Source of the DNA: an uncultured Blautia sp.
GTDB taxonomy: Bacteria > Bacillota > Clostridia > Lachnospirales > Lachnospiraceae
Reading direction: 5' to 3'
Assembly: GCA_934426285.1 (NCBI GenBank)
Contig: CAKRYE010000014.1
Coordinates: 1-42,832 of the forward strand
Length of the DNA stretch: 42,832 bases
In this document: one piece after another, positions 1-8,453 of the stretch
Layout of the letters: each line of letters begins with the position of its first letter
Numbering within the stretch: position 1 is the first letter of the stretch
Notes under the pieces: generated by a model
What the model was told of the DNA's origin: nothing
The model's input: only the letters and a program-made list of their open reading frames with translations
The model's database searches: none
Translations under genes and position numbers: made by a program

Positions 1-78
1 GGTTTCGGCAAACTCATTATACATCAGAAAGCCCTGTACGATATTTTTTTATGAAAAAACTTGTAAAGTGGTGTATAG
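1..78. other. window edge, no gene recognised
   Basis: AT-rich sequence downstream of the ROK regulator. I see no open frame with a ribosome site, no clear hairpin with a T-run and no repeat shared with the rest of the window. Confidence 0.4.
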
Positions 79-1212
79 TTAAATGGATTGAATAAATTCC
101 TCTACATAATGCAGAGCCGCTCCGATTGCCGGTGTATATTGTCCGTTGGTACCGACCAGAATCTGTGTTTTATCCAGTATGAATGGTGCGGCTGTATGGA
201 GATGCTCTGTCAGATATTCAATATCTTCTTCTGTAAAATAAGGTGCCAGATATCCGCTGAGGATGATCGGTGCATCAATAACAAGGTTAAGATTCTTCAT
301 GGCAAATGCCAGATGGTTTAAATAATCTTTCCAGATCTGTATGATCTGGGGAGATTTTTTTTCGCGCAGAAGAGGGAAAAATTCTTTGGCAGGCATACCT
401 GCAGCCTGTTCCAGTGCATTGGCAGAGCAGTAGGTTTCCAGGCAGCCGCGGCTGCCGCAGTAGCAAAGCGGACCATCGGGGTTAATGCACATATGTTCAA
501 GAGTTCCGCTGTGCATGGAGATTCCCTGATGAATCTGATGATTGGTAATGATGCCGCCGCCCAGATTTCGGTTCAGCAGGATGATAACAGCACTGTCAAG
601 CTCCGGATGATTCCATAATTCAAGGAACGCAGCTGATTTCGAATCATGTTCCAGATAACAGGGATAAGGAAGATATCTGGAAAAATCATCCAGTTTCATG
701 CCAGCGTTATTCATGATATCTCCATATAGTACAGTGGTATGATCCGGGGATGTGATACCCTGTGTGGCAATGGAGATGCCAAGAACTTTGTCATTGTCAT
801 ACTGGCGCGATGAGATGAATTCCTTTACTGCGTCAGTAACCTGTTTATAGTAATCCGGTGTGTTGGAATATGGAAGCGGAATGGTGTCTGTATAGAAAGC
901 ATTTCCATACAAATCTACAGCAGTAATATGAAACATCCCTTTTAAAATACCGATACCAATGGAAATTTTAAAATCTGATACAATCTGAAGGGCGTTTGCC
1001 TTTCTTCCACCGGTGGATTCAAAGAAACCATTTTTTTCAATAAGACCTTCCTGCTCCAGAAGATTCAGGTTCTGACTGACAGTGGATAAACCCATCTGCA
1101 GTTCCTGAACGATCTGCAGCTTGGAGGTCGTTTTTTTTCTGTAAATATACTGGTAAACCTTTGATTTATTTATTTTCTTGAGACTAATGTTGGTCAATCC
1201 CTTTTCACTCAT
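79..1212 (-). CDS. ROK-family transcriptional regulator (NagC/XylR type)
   Basis: A 377-residue protein with an N-terminal winged helix-turn-helix (about residues 15-65, including LGLSTVSQNL-like recognition sequence) followed by a ROK sugar-kinase-like domain. The ROK zinc signature is visible as H240 and C250-x-C252-x4-C257, and the sugar-site Asp lies in LEHDSKSAAF (D190). In the kinase members this Asp is catalytic; in regulators the domain normally senses a sugar or sugar phosphate. The start is supported by AGGAG a few bases upstream of ATG. It is divergent from the fructuronate reductase-GntP-VOC genes, so it is probably their local repressor. The effector is unknown; a hexuronate, gluconate or a phosphorylated derivative is the natural guess. 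Confidence 0.9.
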   Translation of the reverse strand: MSEKGLTNISLKKINKSKVYQYIYRKKTTSKLQIVQELQMGLSTVSQNLNLLEQEGLIEKNGFFESTGGRKANALQIVSDFKISIGIGILKGMFHITAVDLYGNAFYTDTIPLPYSNTPDYYKQVTDAVKEFISSRQYDNDKVLGISIATQGITSPDHTTVLYGDIMNNAGMKLDDFSRYLPYPCYLEHDSKSAAFLELWNHPELDSAVIILLNRNLGGGIITNHQIHQGISMHSGTLEHMCINPDGPLCYCGSRGCLETYCSANALEQAAGMPAKEFFPLLREKKSPQIIQIWKDYLNHLAFAMKNLNLVIDAPIILSGYLAPYFTEEDIEYLTEHLHTAAPFILDKTQILVGTNGQYTPAIGAALHYVEEFIQSI

Positions 1213-1258
1213 AATATTCTCCTGATTATGTTACAAGATAATGTTAAGTTTCAGTTTT

Positions 1259-1286
1259 ATTGTAGCATAGAACGAAAAAAAAACAA
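1259..1286 (-). promoter_or_regulatory. promoter of the ROK regulator
   Basis: On the minus strand TTGTTT is followed after 16 nt by TACAAT, about 45 nt upstream of the regulator start codon. The long A/T tract lies within the spacer. Assigned by sequence match only. Confidence 0.5.
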
Positions 1287-1402
1287 TAAAAATATCCGGC
1301 ACGATCAGCAACATCAATTTGTCAGCACACTATAGTAAAATAGACAAAAAAGTTGTTTGAAAATTAGAATTTCTGTCAATGGATTTTTTAAAATAAAAGA
1401 TA

Positions 1403-1437
1403 TATACTCAACTTACAGTTAAGATATAAACGTAAGT
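1403..1437 (+). promoter_or_regulatory. -10 element and inverted-repeat operator before the uxuB-like gene
   Basis: TATACT at 1403-1408 is a plausible -10; the -35 is poor (TGGATT). Immediately downstream, ACTTAC (1411-1416) and GTAAGT (1432-1437) form an inverted repeat that would lie across the transcription start, a typical repressor position. The divergent ROK protein is the obvious candidate binder (inference). Confidence 0.4.
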
Positions 1438-1493
1438 AAAAAACATAATAACAAACAATAAGTATCGAATAAGACAAATAAGGAGGATATAAC

Positions 1494-3110
1494 ATGAAAT
1501 TATCAATCAATGGAATCAAGGAACAGGAAGCATGGAAAAAGGCGGGGATCGCTCTTCCGGGTTATGATGTAGAGGCTGCCTCTGAGAAAGCAAAGGAGAA
1601 TCCGGTATGGGTTCACTTTGGTATCGGAAATATTTTCCGCGTGTTTATCGGTGGAATTGCAGATGGTCTTCTGGAAGAGGGAGTTCTGGATCGTGGGATT
1701 ACCTGTGTGGAAACCTTTGATTATGATGTAGCAGACAAGATTTATGATCCATATGACAATCTTGGATTAAGCGTGATCCTGCATGGGGATGGAACCCGTG
1801 AGTATAAAGTAGTCGGAGCTTTTGCAGAAGCAGTGAAGGCACAGTCTTCTAATGCAGCACAGTGGAAACGCCTGAAAGAAATCTTCACAAGCAAATCCCT
1901 GCAGATGGTTTCCTTTACGATTACAGAGAAAGGTTATGCATTACAGAAAGCTGACGGAACATGGTTCCCGTTTGTAGAGGCAGATATCAAGAATGGCCCG
2001 GATAAAGCGGCCGGAGCTATGGCAGTTCTGGTTGCAATGCTTTATGAAAGATATAAAGCAGGCAAATATCCGATCGCACTGGTTTCCATGGATAACTGCT
2101 CACAGAACGGTGCAAAGCTTCGTGAGTCAGTACTGACAATGACAGAAGAGTGGAAGAAAGCAGGATTTGTTGATGAGGGATTTGTAAACTATGTAAGCGA
2201 TGAGAAAGTAGTTGCTTTCCCATGGACAATGATCGATAAGATCACACCTCGTCCAAGCGAGCAGATTGCAGCAGACCTTGAGAAGCTGGGTGTTGAGAAT
2301 ATGCAGCCGGTGATCACAGGTAAGAAGACATACATTGCACCATTTGTCAATGCTGAGAAACCGCAGTATCTGGTAATTGAGGACAGCTTCCCTAACGGAC
2401 GTCCGGCTCTGGAAAAAGGTTTCGGCGTATATATGGCAGACAGAAATACAGTTAACCTTTCTGAACGTATGAAAGTAACAGTATGTCTGAATCCGGTTCA
2501 TTCTGCTACAGGTCCGCTGGGAGTAGTTCTTGGATATGATCTGTTTGCGCATATGCTTAATACAAATGAAGATATGATGAAAATGGCACGTATGATTGCT
2601 TATGATGAAGGTCTTCCGGTAGTTGCTGACCCTGGAATCCTTTCTCCTCAGGCATTTGTTGATGAGCTTTTTAACGATCGTTTTCCAAATGAATATCTGG
2701 GAGACACAAACCTTCGTCTGGCAGTAGATGTATCTCAGATGGTTGGCATCCGTTTCGGCGAAACAATCAAAGCATATGTACAGAAATTCGGAGATGCTTC
2801 CAGACTGACAGCTATTCCTCTGGGAATTGCAGGATGGCTCAGATATATGCTTGGTGTGGATGATGAAGGAAATAAATTTGAACTTGCACCAGATCCAATG
2901 AATGAGGAACTGCAGGAACAGTTTAAAGATATTGTTGTAGGCAAACCTGAAACATTCAAAGATCAGTTAAAACCAATTCTTTCCAATGAGCGTCTGTTTT
3001 TCACTGACCTTTACAAAGACGGTGTGGGAGAGAAGGTTGAGGATATGTTCCGTGAGATGATCGCAGGACCTGGTGCTGTAAAAGCAACAATACATAAATA
3101 TGTTGGATGA
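1494..3110 (+). CDS. uxuB: fructuronate reductase / mannitol dehydrogenase family oxidoreductase
   Basis: A 538-residue member of the polyol-specific long-chain dehydrogenase family. It would interconvert D-fructuronate and D-mannonate with NAD(H), a cytosolic step of glucuronate breakdown. The N-terminal nucleotide-binding region contains WVHFGIGNIFRVF (about residues 39-51). The catalytic block reads MKVTVCLNPVHS, placing K327, N333 and H336 where the family has its Lys, Asn and His. The length (about 540) fits the Firmicutes UxuB type better than E. coli UxuB or short mannitol dehydrogenases. GGAGG sits 8 nt before ATG. It is followed within 50 nt by the GntP permease. Mannonate dehydratase (UxuA) is not in the window, so the substrate could be another keto-hexuronate or ketose. 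Confidence 0.8.
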   Translation: MKLSINGIKEQEAWKKAGIALPGYDVEAASEKAKENPVWVHFGIGNIFRVFIGGIADGLLEEGVLDRGITCVETFDYDVADKIYDPYDNLGLSVILHGDGTREYKVVGAFAEAVKAQSSNAAQWKRLKEIFTSKSLQMVSFTITEKGYALQKADGTWFPFVEADIKNGPDKAAGAMAVLVAMLYERYKAGKYPIALVSMDNCSQNGAKLRESVLTMTEEWKKAGFVDEGFVNYVSDEKVVAFPWTMIDKITPRPSEQIAADLEKLGVENMQPVITGKKTYIAPFVNAEKPQYLVIEDSFPNGRPALEKGFGVYMADRNTVNLSERMKVTVCLNPVHSATGPLGVVLGYDLFAHMLNTNEDMMKMARMIAYDEGLPVVADPGILSPQAFVDELFNDRFPNEYLGDTNLRLAVDVSQMVGIRFGETIKAYVQKFGDASRLTAIPLGIAGWLRYMLGVDDEGNKFELAPDPMNEELQEQFKDIVVGKPETFKDQLKPILSNERLFFTDLYKDGVGEKVEDMFREMIAGPGAVKATIHKYVG

Positions 3111-3157
3111 TTTTCATCAGATGGATATTATAACTGACTTTCAGGAGGAAAATGAAA

Positions 3158-4516
3158 ATGACAGAAGCGGTATTTGCGGCAGAACCATCAAGGCTGTTGA
3201 TCGCGGCAGCGGCAGGCATTGTATTGTTGTTGCTGCTTATTATCAAATTTAAACTTCACCCTGTATTATCCCTGCTGATCTCAGCTATGGTTATAGGACT
3301 TGGAGCCGGCATGCCGGTTCCGACCCTGGTCAGCACAGTAGAGAAGGGCGCAGGTGAAACTCTGCAGGGAATCGTATTATTGATTGGACTGGGATCTTTA
3401 TTTGGAGGGATTCTGGAGGTATCAGGAGGAGCGCAGTGCGTTGCACAGACGCTGGTAAATAAATTCGGTGAGAAGAAAGCTGGAATCGCACTTGGAATCA
3501 CGGGACTGGTAGTTGGTACAACTGTATTTTTTGAGGCTGGTGTTGTGATCCTGATTCCACTGGCATTCGGACTTGCCAGGAAAACAAAAAAATCCACATT
3601 ATATTATGTAATCCCTTTATTGGCAGGTCTGGCAACAGGATTTGCATTTATTCCGCCATCAGCAGGCTCTGTACTTGTTGCAAATATGCTCAATGTAGAT
3701 CTGGGAGTTATGATTGCAGTGGGTGTGCCTGTTGGTATTCTCTCTCTGATTTTTGCAGGAATTTTGTGGTCGAAATTTATCGGCAGCCGTATTAATACAG
3801 GACTTCCGTTAAATATTCAGGAGGTCAGAGAAGAAGAGGAAGCGAATCTTCCTGCATTTTCTACTGTGTTGTGTATTATCCTTGTTCCGCTGGTTTTAAT
3901 CCTGTGCAGCACACTTTCTGTATATATTCCTGGAATTGATGCTGTTCGTCCTGTGCTGGAATTTCTTGGAACGCCATTTGTAGCATTGGTGATTGCAGTA
4001 TTAGCTGCAATGTATTTTCTTGGTAAAAGACAGGGCTATGACGGAGAGCAGTTAAAGAAGATCATGGATCGTTCCCTGCGCCCCACAGGACAGATCCTGC
4101 TTGTGATTACAGGTGGCGGGATTATCCGTTGGGTATTGCAGGACTGCGGCATGGGTGATATTATCGGACCGGCGCTTGAGAAGAGTGGTCTTCCGCTGGT
4201 ACTTGTGGCATTTCTGATCGCAGCACTGATCCGTGCATCTGTAGGTGCTGCAGTAGTTGCTATGACAATGGCAGCCGGTATTATGGCAGCTATGCCCGGA
4301 GTGGCAGGATTATCTCCTGTTTATCTGGCTGCTATGGTCTGTGCCATCAATGGAGGAGCAACAGCATTCAGCCATGTGAATGATTCCGGATTCTGGCTGG
4401 TAAGTTCGTTACTTGAGATCGATGAAAAGACAACCTTAAAATCATGGACAATGATGGAAACTATTATAGGATTTACAGGATTGATCTGCGCAATTGTGAT
4501 CAGCCTGTTTGCGTAA
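3158..4516 (+). CDS. GntP-family gluconate/hexuronate permease
   Basis: About 452 residues, almost wholly hydrophobic with 12 or more membrane segments. The early segment ending in KFKLHPVLSLLISAMVIG and the later AFSHVNDSGFWLVS block are characteristic of the GntP (gluconate:H+ symporter) family. Two in-frame ATGs are present. The one at 3152 leaves only 3 nt after AGGAGG (3143-3148), whereas 3158 leaves 9 nt, so I take 3158. It lies between the fructuronate reductase and the VOC gene on one strand, so it probably imports the sugar acid used by the upstream enzyme. The exact substrate (gluconate, fructuronate, glycerate and others occur in this family) cannot be read from sequence. Confidence 0.85.
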   Translation: MTEAVFAAEPSRLLIAAAAGIVLLLLLIIKFKLHPVLSLLISAMVIGLGAGMPVPTLVSTVEKGAGETLQGIVLLIGLGSLFGGILEVSGGAQCVAQTLVNKFGEKKAGIALGITGLVVGTTVFFEAGVVILIPLAFGLARKTKKSTLYYVIPLLAGLATGFAFIPPSAGSVLVANMLNVDLGVMIAVGVPVGILSLIFAGILWSKFIGSRINTGLPLNIQEVREEEEANLPAFSTVLCIILVPLVLILCSTLSVYIPGIDAVRPVLEFLGTPFVALVIAVLAAMYFLGKRQGYDGEQLKKIMDRSLRPTGQILLVITGGGIIRWVLQDCGMGDIIGPALEKSGLPLVLVAFLIAALIRASVGAAVVAMTMAAGIMAAMPGVAGLSPVYLAAMVCAINGGATAFSHVNDSGFWLVSSLLEIDEKTTLKSWTMMETIIGFTGLICAIVISLFA

Positions 4517-4528
4517 GGAGGATAAAAA

Positions 4529-4921
4529 ATGGATTTAAAGGAACAGATGAATGGAATTCAGCATATTGGAATTCCGACCAATGATATTGAAAAGACCATT
4601 GATTTTTATCAGGCTCTGGGATTCGAAATTGCTTTTCGTACAGTAAATGAGGAAGCAGATGAAAAGGTTGCTTTTCTGAAGTTAAATATACTTGTTGTTG
4701 AGACATATGAAAATAAAGCGGCTAAGATGGAAGCCGGTGCCATCGACCATCTGGCGATTGATGTAAAAGATATTAAAAAAGTATATGAAATGATCAATCA
4801 GGCAGGATTAAATACAACCAATGATATCGTTCATTTTCTTCCTTTCTGGGAAAACGGGGTAAAGTTCTTTACAATTGAGGGACCGAATAAAGAGAAGGTT
4901 GAGTTCAGCCAGTATTTATAA
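4529..4921 (+). CDS. VOC (glyoxalase/bleomycin-resistance) superfamily protein
   Basis: A 130-residue single-polypeptide VOC protein with two beta-alpha-beta-beta-beta modules. The first begins IQHIGIPTNDIEKTIDFYQALGF-like and the second IDHLAIDVKDIKKVYEMI-like. Metal-ligand candidates are the His in the first strand of each module (QHIG and DHLA) and the late Glu in KVEFSQ. It starts 12 nt after the GntP stop, behind GGAGG, so it is in the same transcript and may act as an isomerase, epimerase or lyase on a sugar-acid intermediate. Family membership is clear; the reaction is not. Confidence 0.8.
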   Translation: MDLKEQMNGIQHIGIPTNDIEKTIDFYQALGFEIAFRTVNEEADEKVAFLKLNILVVETYENKAAKMEAGAIDHLAIDVKDIKKVYEMINQAGLNTTNDIVHFLPFWENGVKFFTIEGPNKEKVEFSQYL

Positions 4922-4946
4922 AGTCAGGCGGTTAAATCTCGTGAGA

Positions 4947-4980
4947 AAAAGCATCTGTTAAAGCAGGTGCTTTTTATTTT
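4947..4980 (+). terminator. intrinsic terminator after the VOC gene
   Basis: AAAAGCATCTG (4947-4957) pairs with CAGGTGCTTTT (4964-4974) with one G-T wobble, followed by a T-rich tail. It closes the uxuB-like operon. Confidence 0.8.
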
Positions 4981-4990
4981 CGATATTTTA

Positions 4991-5019
4991 TTGAGAAAAG
5001 CCTGAGAAAAGTTTAAAAT
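4991..5019 (+). promoter_or_regulatory. promoter of the small membrane-anchored protein
   Basis: TTGAGA, 17 nt, TAAAAT, about 38 nt upstream of the next start codon and just downstream of the preceding terminator. Confidence 0.6.
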
Positions 5020-5056
5020 AGGAGATAATAAAAAATAAACGAAAGGGGTTTTTATC

Positions 5057-5452
5057 ATGAGTAAACGAACAGAGAGAATGAGCCGGAGTGCAGCAGAGAG
5101 AATTAACCGCAAAGATACCGTGATCAGACAGAATAATGCAGAACTTGAGGAACTGAGGAGTCAGTATGAGAATCTGGATATCTGTGAGGAGGATAAGCAG
5201 GTGATTGATGATTATATTGCCTGCAAAGATGCCAGAGCTGACAGGATGGCAGAGAAACTCTATGAAAAGGGAAGAAAAGATGTAAAGAGATGTATCCGCA
5301 TCCGAAAACTAATCCGCAGATGCATGATCCTGTCTGCCATTGTTACAGTGGCACTGGTTCAGTATAATAAGAATGAGAAGCTGAGAGAAAGTCTGGAAGA
5401 GCTGCTGAAAATGTTCCGGGATGGAGTTGATGAAGGCTCCGAGAGTGCATAA
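5057..5452 (+). CDS. hypothetical small protein with coiled coil and one membrane segment
   Basis: A 131-residue protein I cannot assign to a family. The first 85 residues are strongly charged and helical, likely coiled coil around residues 20-75 (repeated Glu/Arg/Lys with Leu, Ile and Met at heptad-like spacing). One short hydrophobic stretch, about residues 90-103 (ILSAIVTVALV), could cross the membrane, and the C-terminal 28 residues are charged helix. The start has AAGGGG upstream. It has its own promoter and sits between the sugar-acid operon and the FUSC gene. The same frame stays open for 30 codons after the stop codon (see findings). Confidence 0.7.
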   Translation: MSKRTERMSRSAAERINRKDTVIRQNNAELEELRSQYENLDICEEDKQVIDDYIACKDARADRMAEKLYEKGRKDVKRCIRIRKLIRRCMILSAIVTVALVQYNKNEKLRESLEELLKMFRDGVDEGSESA

Positions 5453-5474
5453 AACAAAAAAGGAGCAAGACAGC

Positions 5475-5552
5475 ATGGGAACACAAAGAAGCTTGCAGAG
5501 AAGATCAGGGAAGTACTGCCTGAGGAAACATGGAAAAATAATTAAGTCTTGA
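5475..5552 (+). CDS. possible 25-residue basic peptide
   Basis: A short frame starting ATG at 5475 with AGGAG at 5461-5465, ending TGA at 5550-5552. The product would be very basic (MGTQRSLQRRSGKYCLRKHG and five more residues). Its stop overlaps the -35 of the next promoter. The only support is the ribosome-site-like sequence. The overlapping frame continuing from the upstream gene reads more like protein, so this call is weak. Confidence 0.15.
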   Translation: MGTQRSLQRRSGKYCLRKHGKIIKS

Positions 5553-5577
5553 CTAACAGAGGGAACTGCGGTATAGT
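5549..5577 (+). promoter_or_regulatory. strong promoter of the FUSC-type membrane gene
   Basis: TTGACT, 17 nt, TATAGT. The predicted start of transcription (about 5584) falls in the left arm of an inverted repeat. Confidence 0.7.
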
Positions 5578-5578
5578 G

Positions 5579-5621
5579 CTCGTTACTATTTTATAAATTT
5601 TCGCGAAAGAGAGGTAACGAG
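5579..5621 (+). promoter_or_regulatory. inverted repeat across transcription start and ribosome site
   Basis: CTCGTTAC (5579-5586) and GTAACGAG (5614-5621) are exact inverted repeats; the second overlaps the end of the GAGAGG ribosome site and stops 2 nt before ATG. Between them lies the palindrome TTTCGCGAAA (5599-5608). It could be an operator or an RNA hairpin limiting translation. Confidence 0.45.
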
Positions 5622-5623
5622 AT

Positions 5624-6688
5624 ATGACAGTTTATCAGGAATTACAATTGAGTTCCACCGGCTCCAAACAGCTGATCAAAAGCACCACAGACCCAAAAGA
5701 GAAAAGACGACACATTTTAATCTATAATTTTAAAGTGTATCTGGTTATGGCTTTTTGCGTGGCAGTGGTAAGCATGTACAGTAAGCTTACGGGGAGCAGC
5801 AACAGTGTAGTTGGTGTTACTGTTCTGCTGGCAGTGCTTGTGCTGCGGCAGGCAGATTTTGGAATCAGGACAACACATGGACTGCTTTCCATTGCAGGGA
5901 TCTTCGGTATACTTATGGCAGGACCCCGTCTGGCAAATATGGCACCTCCGTTAGCTGCATTTGCAGTGAACGTTGTGTGTATTTTACTGTTGATGATACT
6001 GGGCTGTCACAATGTGATCATGTATAATCATTCCACCTTTGTTCTGGGATATTTGTTACTTTTAGGCTATGATGTGACAGGAAAGGAATACACCTTCCGT
6101 GTGATCGGCCTGCTGGTGGGAATGGTGATCTGTATGATTGTCTTCTATAAGAATCAGAAAAACAGAGCTTATCGAAGAGCCTTCCTGGATCTGTTTCGGG
6201 AATTTGATCTTAAGTCAGCAAGAAGCAGATGGTATGTGAAATTGACACTGATCATATCCAGTGCAATGCTGTTTATGAATCTTCTGGGACTTCCCAGAGC
6301 AATGTGGGCAGGAATCGCCTGCATGTCTGTATGTCTGCCTTTTACAGAGGACTGTATTCCAAGGTCTGTAAGCAGAGGAATGTTCAATGTTGTGGGATGT
6401 CTGTTGTTTATTCTGCTGTATCTGGTACTTCCGGAATCCATGTATCCGTATATCGGAATGATCGGAGGAATCGGAGTCGGATATTCAGCAGGATATCCGT
6501 GGCAGACTGCATTTAATACTTTTGGAGCTTTATCTATTGCAGCAGGGATCTTCGGAATGCCGGCAGCAGTAGCACTTCGTATAGGTGCCAATGTACTGGG
6601 AGCAGCCTATACGGTGATCTGCAATAAAGTGGCAGATAAAGTGGCAGAGTATATGGGAACGAATAAGTGTGCAGAAAACCTTTCCTGA
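5624..6688 (+). CDS. FUSC/aromatic acid exporter-type membrane protein
   Basis: A 354-residue integral membrane protein with two clusters of hydrophobic segments. Residues about 37-175 hold five to six helices, followed by a basic cytoplasmic stretch (NQKNRAYRRAFLDLF), then about 205-340 with a second set. This internal duplication with a soluble linker resembles the FUSC-like membrane family (PF13515 and relatives), whose better-known members export aromatic acids. The usual large cytoplasmic domain is much reduced. The gene has its own strong promoter and no enzyme partner nearby, so the substrate is unknown. Family assignment is by topology and recall of related proteins. Confidence 0.6.
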   Translation: MTVYQELQLSSTGSKQLIKSTTDPKEKRRHILIYNFKVYLVMAFCVAVVSMYSKLTGSSNSVVGVTVLLAVLVLRQADFGIRTTHGLLSIAGIFGILMAGPRLANMAPPLAAFAVNVVCILLLMILGCHNVIMYNHSTFVLGYLLLLGYDVTGKEYTFRVIGLLVGMVICMIVFYKNQKNRAYRRAFLDLFREFDLKSARSRWYVKLTLIISSAMLFMNLLGLPRAMWAGIACMSVCLPFTEDCIPRSVSRGMFNVVGCLLFILLYLVLPESMYPYIGMIGGIGVGYSAGYPWQTAFNTFGALSIAAGIFGMPAAVALRIGANVLGAAYTVICNKVADKVAEYMGTNKCAENLS

Positions 6689-6693
6689 CTGAA

Positions 6694-6753
6694 AGTGCGG
6701 AGCAGTTATCCGATTATAAGCAAGTAGAAAAGCGGACGATCTTATACGTCTGA
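6694..6753 (+). repeat. diverged copy of dispersed repeat family 2
   Basis: About 60 bp aligning with 41222-41283: the shared start TGCGGAGCA, then TTAT, TTAT and AAGCGG blocks in the same order and spacing with one 1-nt gap. The GCGGAT hairpin of other copies is degenerate here. Confidence 0.55.
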
Positions 6754-6785
6754 TATATGTTCTGGGAATAGAGTGAATATTAACG

Positions 6786-6791
6786 TATAAT
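6786..6791 (+). promoter_or_regulatory. -10 element before cardiolipin synthase
   Basis: TATAAT 23 nt before the start codon. No good -35 is visible at the proper spacing, so only the -10 is called. Confidence 0.35.
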
Positions 6792-6813
6792 TGGCAGAGG
6801 GAGGAGAAAGAAC

Positions 6814-8373
6814 ATGAAACAGGATACCCTGGAAGGCAGGGCGAAAACGAAAAATGGTGTAAAACGATTATGTTTTTCAGTAGTATGTATTTTACTGGAA
6901 GCAGCTTTTATTATTGTCATGCTTACAAAGCTGAATCAATATGCGGAGATTGTCAATCTGATGACAAGACTTCTGGCAGGTTTGCTGGTTCTTAAGTTGT
7001 ATGCGTCAGACCAGACCTCATCTATGAAAATGCCCTGGGTTATTTTGATCCTTGTATTCCCCATTATGGGAGTAGGACTGTACTTACTGATCGGTCTCAA
7101 TGGCGGCACTCATAAGATGCGGGAACGTTATGCCCAGATCGACAGGGAACTTCTGCCACTGCTTCCTGATGACAGTGAATGCAGAGAAAAGCTTGGCAGG
7201 AAGATTTCAAAGGCAGGCAATATTTCTGATTACATACAGAGAAATGCCTTCTATCCGGTCTATCAGAATACAGATGTTATCTATTATGATGAAGCAGTCA
7301 AAGGGCTGGAAGCTCAGCTGGCAGATCTGGCAAAGGCAGAGAAATTCATTTTTATGGAATATCATGCCATTGAGGATGCACAGGCCTGGCATAAAATCCA
7401 GAGAGTTCTGGAAGACCGCGTAAAGGCAGGCGTAGAAGTCAGAGTATTTTATGACGACATGGGTTCCATTGGGTTTATCAATACAGACTTCATTAAGAAA
7501 ATGGAAAATGTGGGAATCCATTGCAGAGTGTTCAACCCTTTTACTCCGGGTCTGAATGTGTTCCTGAATAACCGGGATCACCGCAAGATCACAGTGATCG
7601 ATGGAAAAGTGGGATTTACCGGCGGTTACAACCTTGCCAACGAATATTTTAATTTCACACATCCTTATGGACAGTGGAAGGATACAGGTATCCGTTTGGA
7701 AGGTGAGGCTGTACGTTCCCTGACAGTAACATTCCTGGAGATGTGGAATGCTGTCAGTGATAAGGATAAAAATGACAGTGATTTTACCGAATTTCTGGTT
7801 CAAACAGATTATCAGGCAAAGCAGACAGGATTTGTCCAGCCCTATGCAGACAGTCCTATGGATCATGAACAGGTAGGCGAAGAAGTGTATATCAGTATGG
7901 TGAATAAAGCGGAAAAATACTGCTGGTTTATGACGCCGTACCTGATCATCACAGATGAAATGAGCCATGCCCTGTGCCTGGCTGCCAAGCGTGGGGTAGA
8001 TGTGAGGATCATCACACCTGGTATTCCGGATAAAAAGATGATCTACAATATTACACGTTCCTTTTACCATGGACTGGTAAAACATGGAGTGCGTATTTAC
8101 GAATGGACACCTGGTTTCTGTCATGCAAAGATGAGTGTGGCAGATGACTGTATGGCAACCTGCGGAACTATAAATCTGGATTACAGAAGTCTGTATCATC
8201 ATTTTGAAAATGGCTGCTTTATGGCAGACTGCCAGGCAGTTTTGGATATCCGAAATGATCTCGAGGCAACAATGGATGAATGCCGTGAAGTGACAGAACA
8301 GTACAGTACCGGACGCAGCGCATATCTGCGCCTGGGACAGCTGTTTATGAGGCTGTTTGCAGGATTATTATAG
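6814..8373 (+). CDS. cls: cardiolipin synthase (phospholipase D family)
   Basis: A 519-residue membrane enzyme that joins two phosphatidylglycerol molecules to cardiolipin and glycerol. Two or more N-terminal membrane helices (about residues 20-40 and 65-85) precede two PLD domains. Both HKD motifs are intact: HRKITVID (H256, K258, D263) and HAKMSVAD (H437, K439, D444), each followed by the conserved Gly/Asn segment. Length and architecture match bacterial ClsA-type enzymes. GGAGG lies 8 nt or so before ATG. It appears monocistronic: a diverged repeat precedes it and a new promoter starts just after its stop. Confidence 0.93.
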   Translation: MKQDTLEGRAKTKNGVKRLCFSVVCILLEAAFIIVMLTKLNQYAEIVNLMTRLLAGLLVLKLYASDQTSSMKMPWVILILVFPIMGVGLYLLIGLNGGTHKMRERYAQIDRELLPLLPDDSECREKLGRKISKAGNISDYIQRNAFYPVYQNTDVIYYDEAVKGLEAQLADLAKAEKFIFMEYHAIEDAQAWHKIQRVLEDRVKAGVEVRVFYDDMGSIGFINTDFIKKMENVGIHCRVFNPFTPGLNVFLNNRDHRKITVIDGKVGFTGGYNLANEYFNFTHPYGQWKDTGIRLEGEAVRSLTVTFLEMWNAVSDKDKNDSDFTEFLVQTDYQAKQTGFVQPYADSPMDHEQVGEEVYISMVNKAEKYCWFMTPYLIITDEMSHALCLAAKRGVDVRIITPGIPDKKMIYNITRSFYHGLVKHGVRIYEWTPGFCHAKMSVADDCMATCGTINLDYRSLYHHFENGCFMADCQAVLDIRNDLEATMDECREVTEQYSTGRSAYLRLGQLFMRLFAGLL

Positions 8374-8376
8374 TAC

Positions 8377-8405
8377 TTGGAAAAAAGTAGGATATCGTGT
8401 ACAAT
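8377..8405 (+). promoter_or_regulatory. promoter of the class II aldolase gene
   Basis: TTGGAA, 17 nt, TACAAT. A possible upstream GTG start at 8397 lies inside this promoter, which helps fix the real start at 8454. Confidence 0.7.
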
Positions 8406-8453
8406 GGAATGGGTAATAGAAAAACTATTATAAATATGGGAGGAATTTTAACT

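Noticed and set aside
5453..5552. Frameshifted or recoded extension of the small membrane protein as a definite pseudogene
   Set aside because: The upstream protein has a complete-looking architecture and a promoter for the next gene overlaps the end; with no homologues at hand I keep it only as a question in the findings.
8397..8453. Upstream GTG start giving 19 extra residues for the class II aldolase
   Set aside because: The codon overlaps the -10 of a good promoter, and the downstream ATG at 8454 has GGAGG at normal distance.
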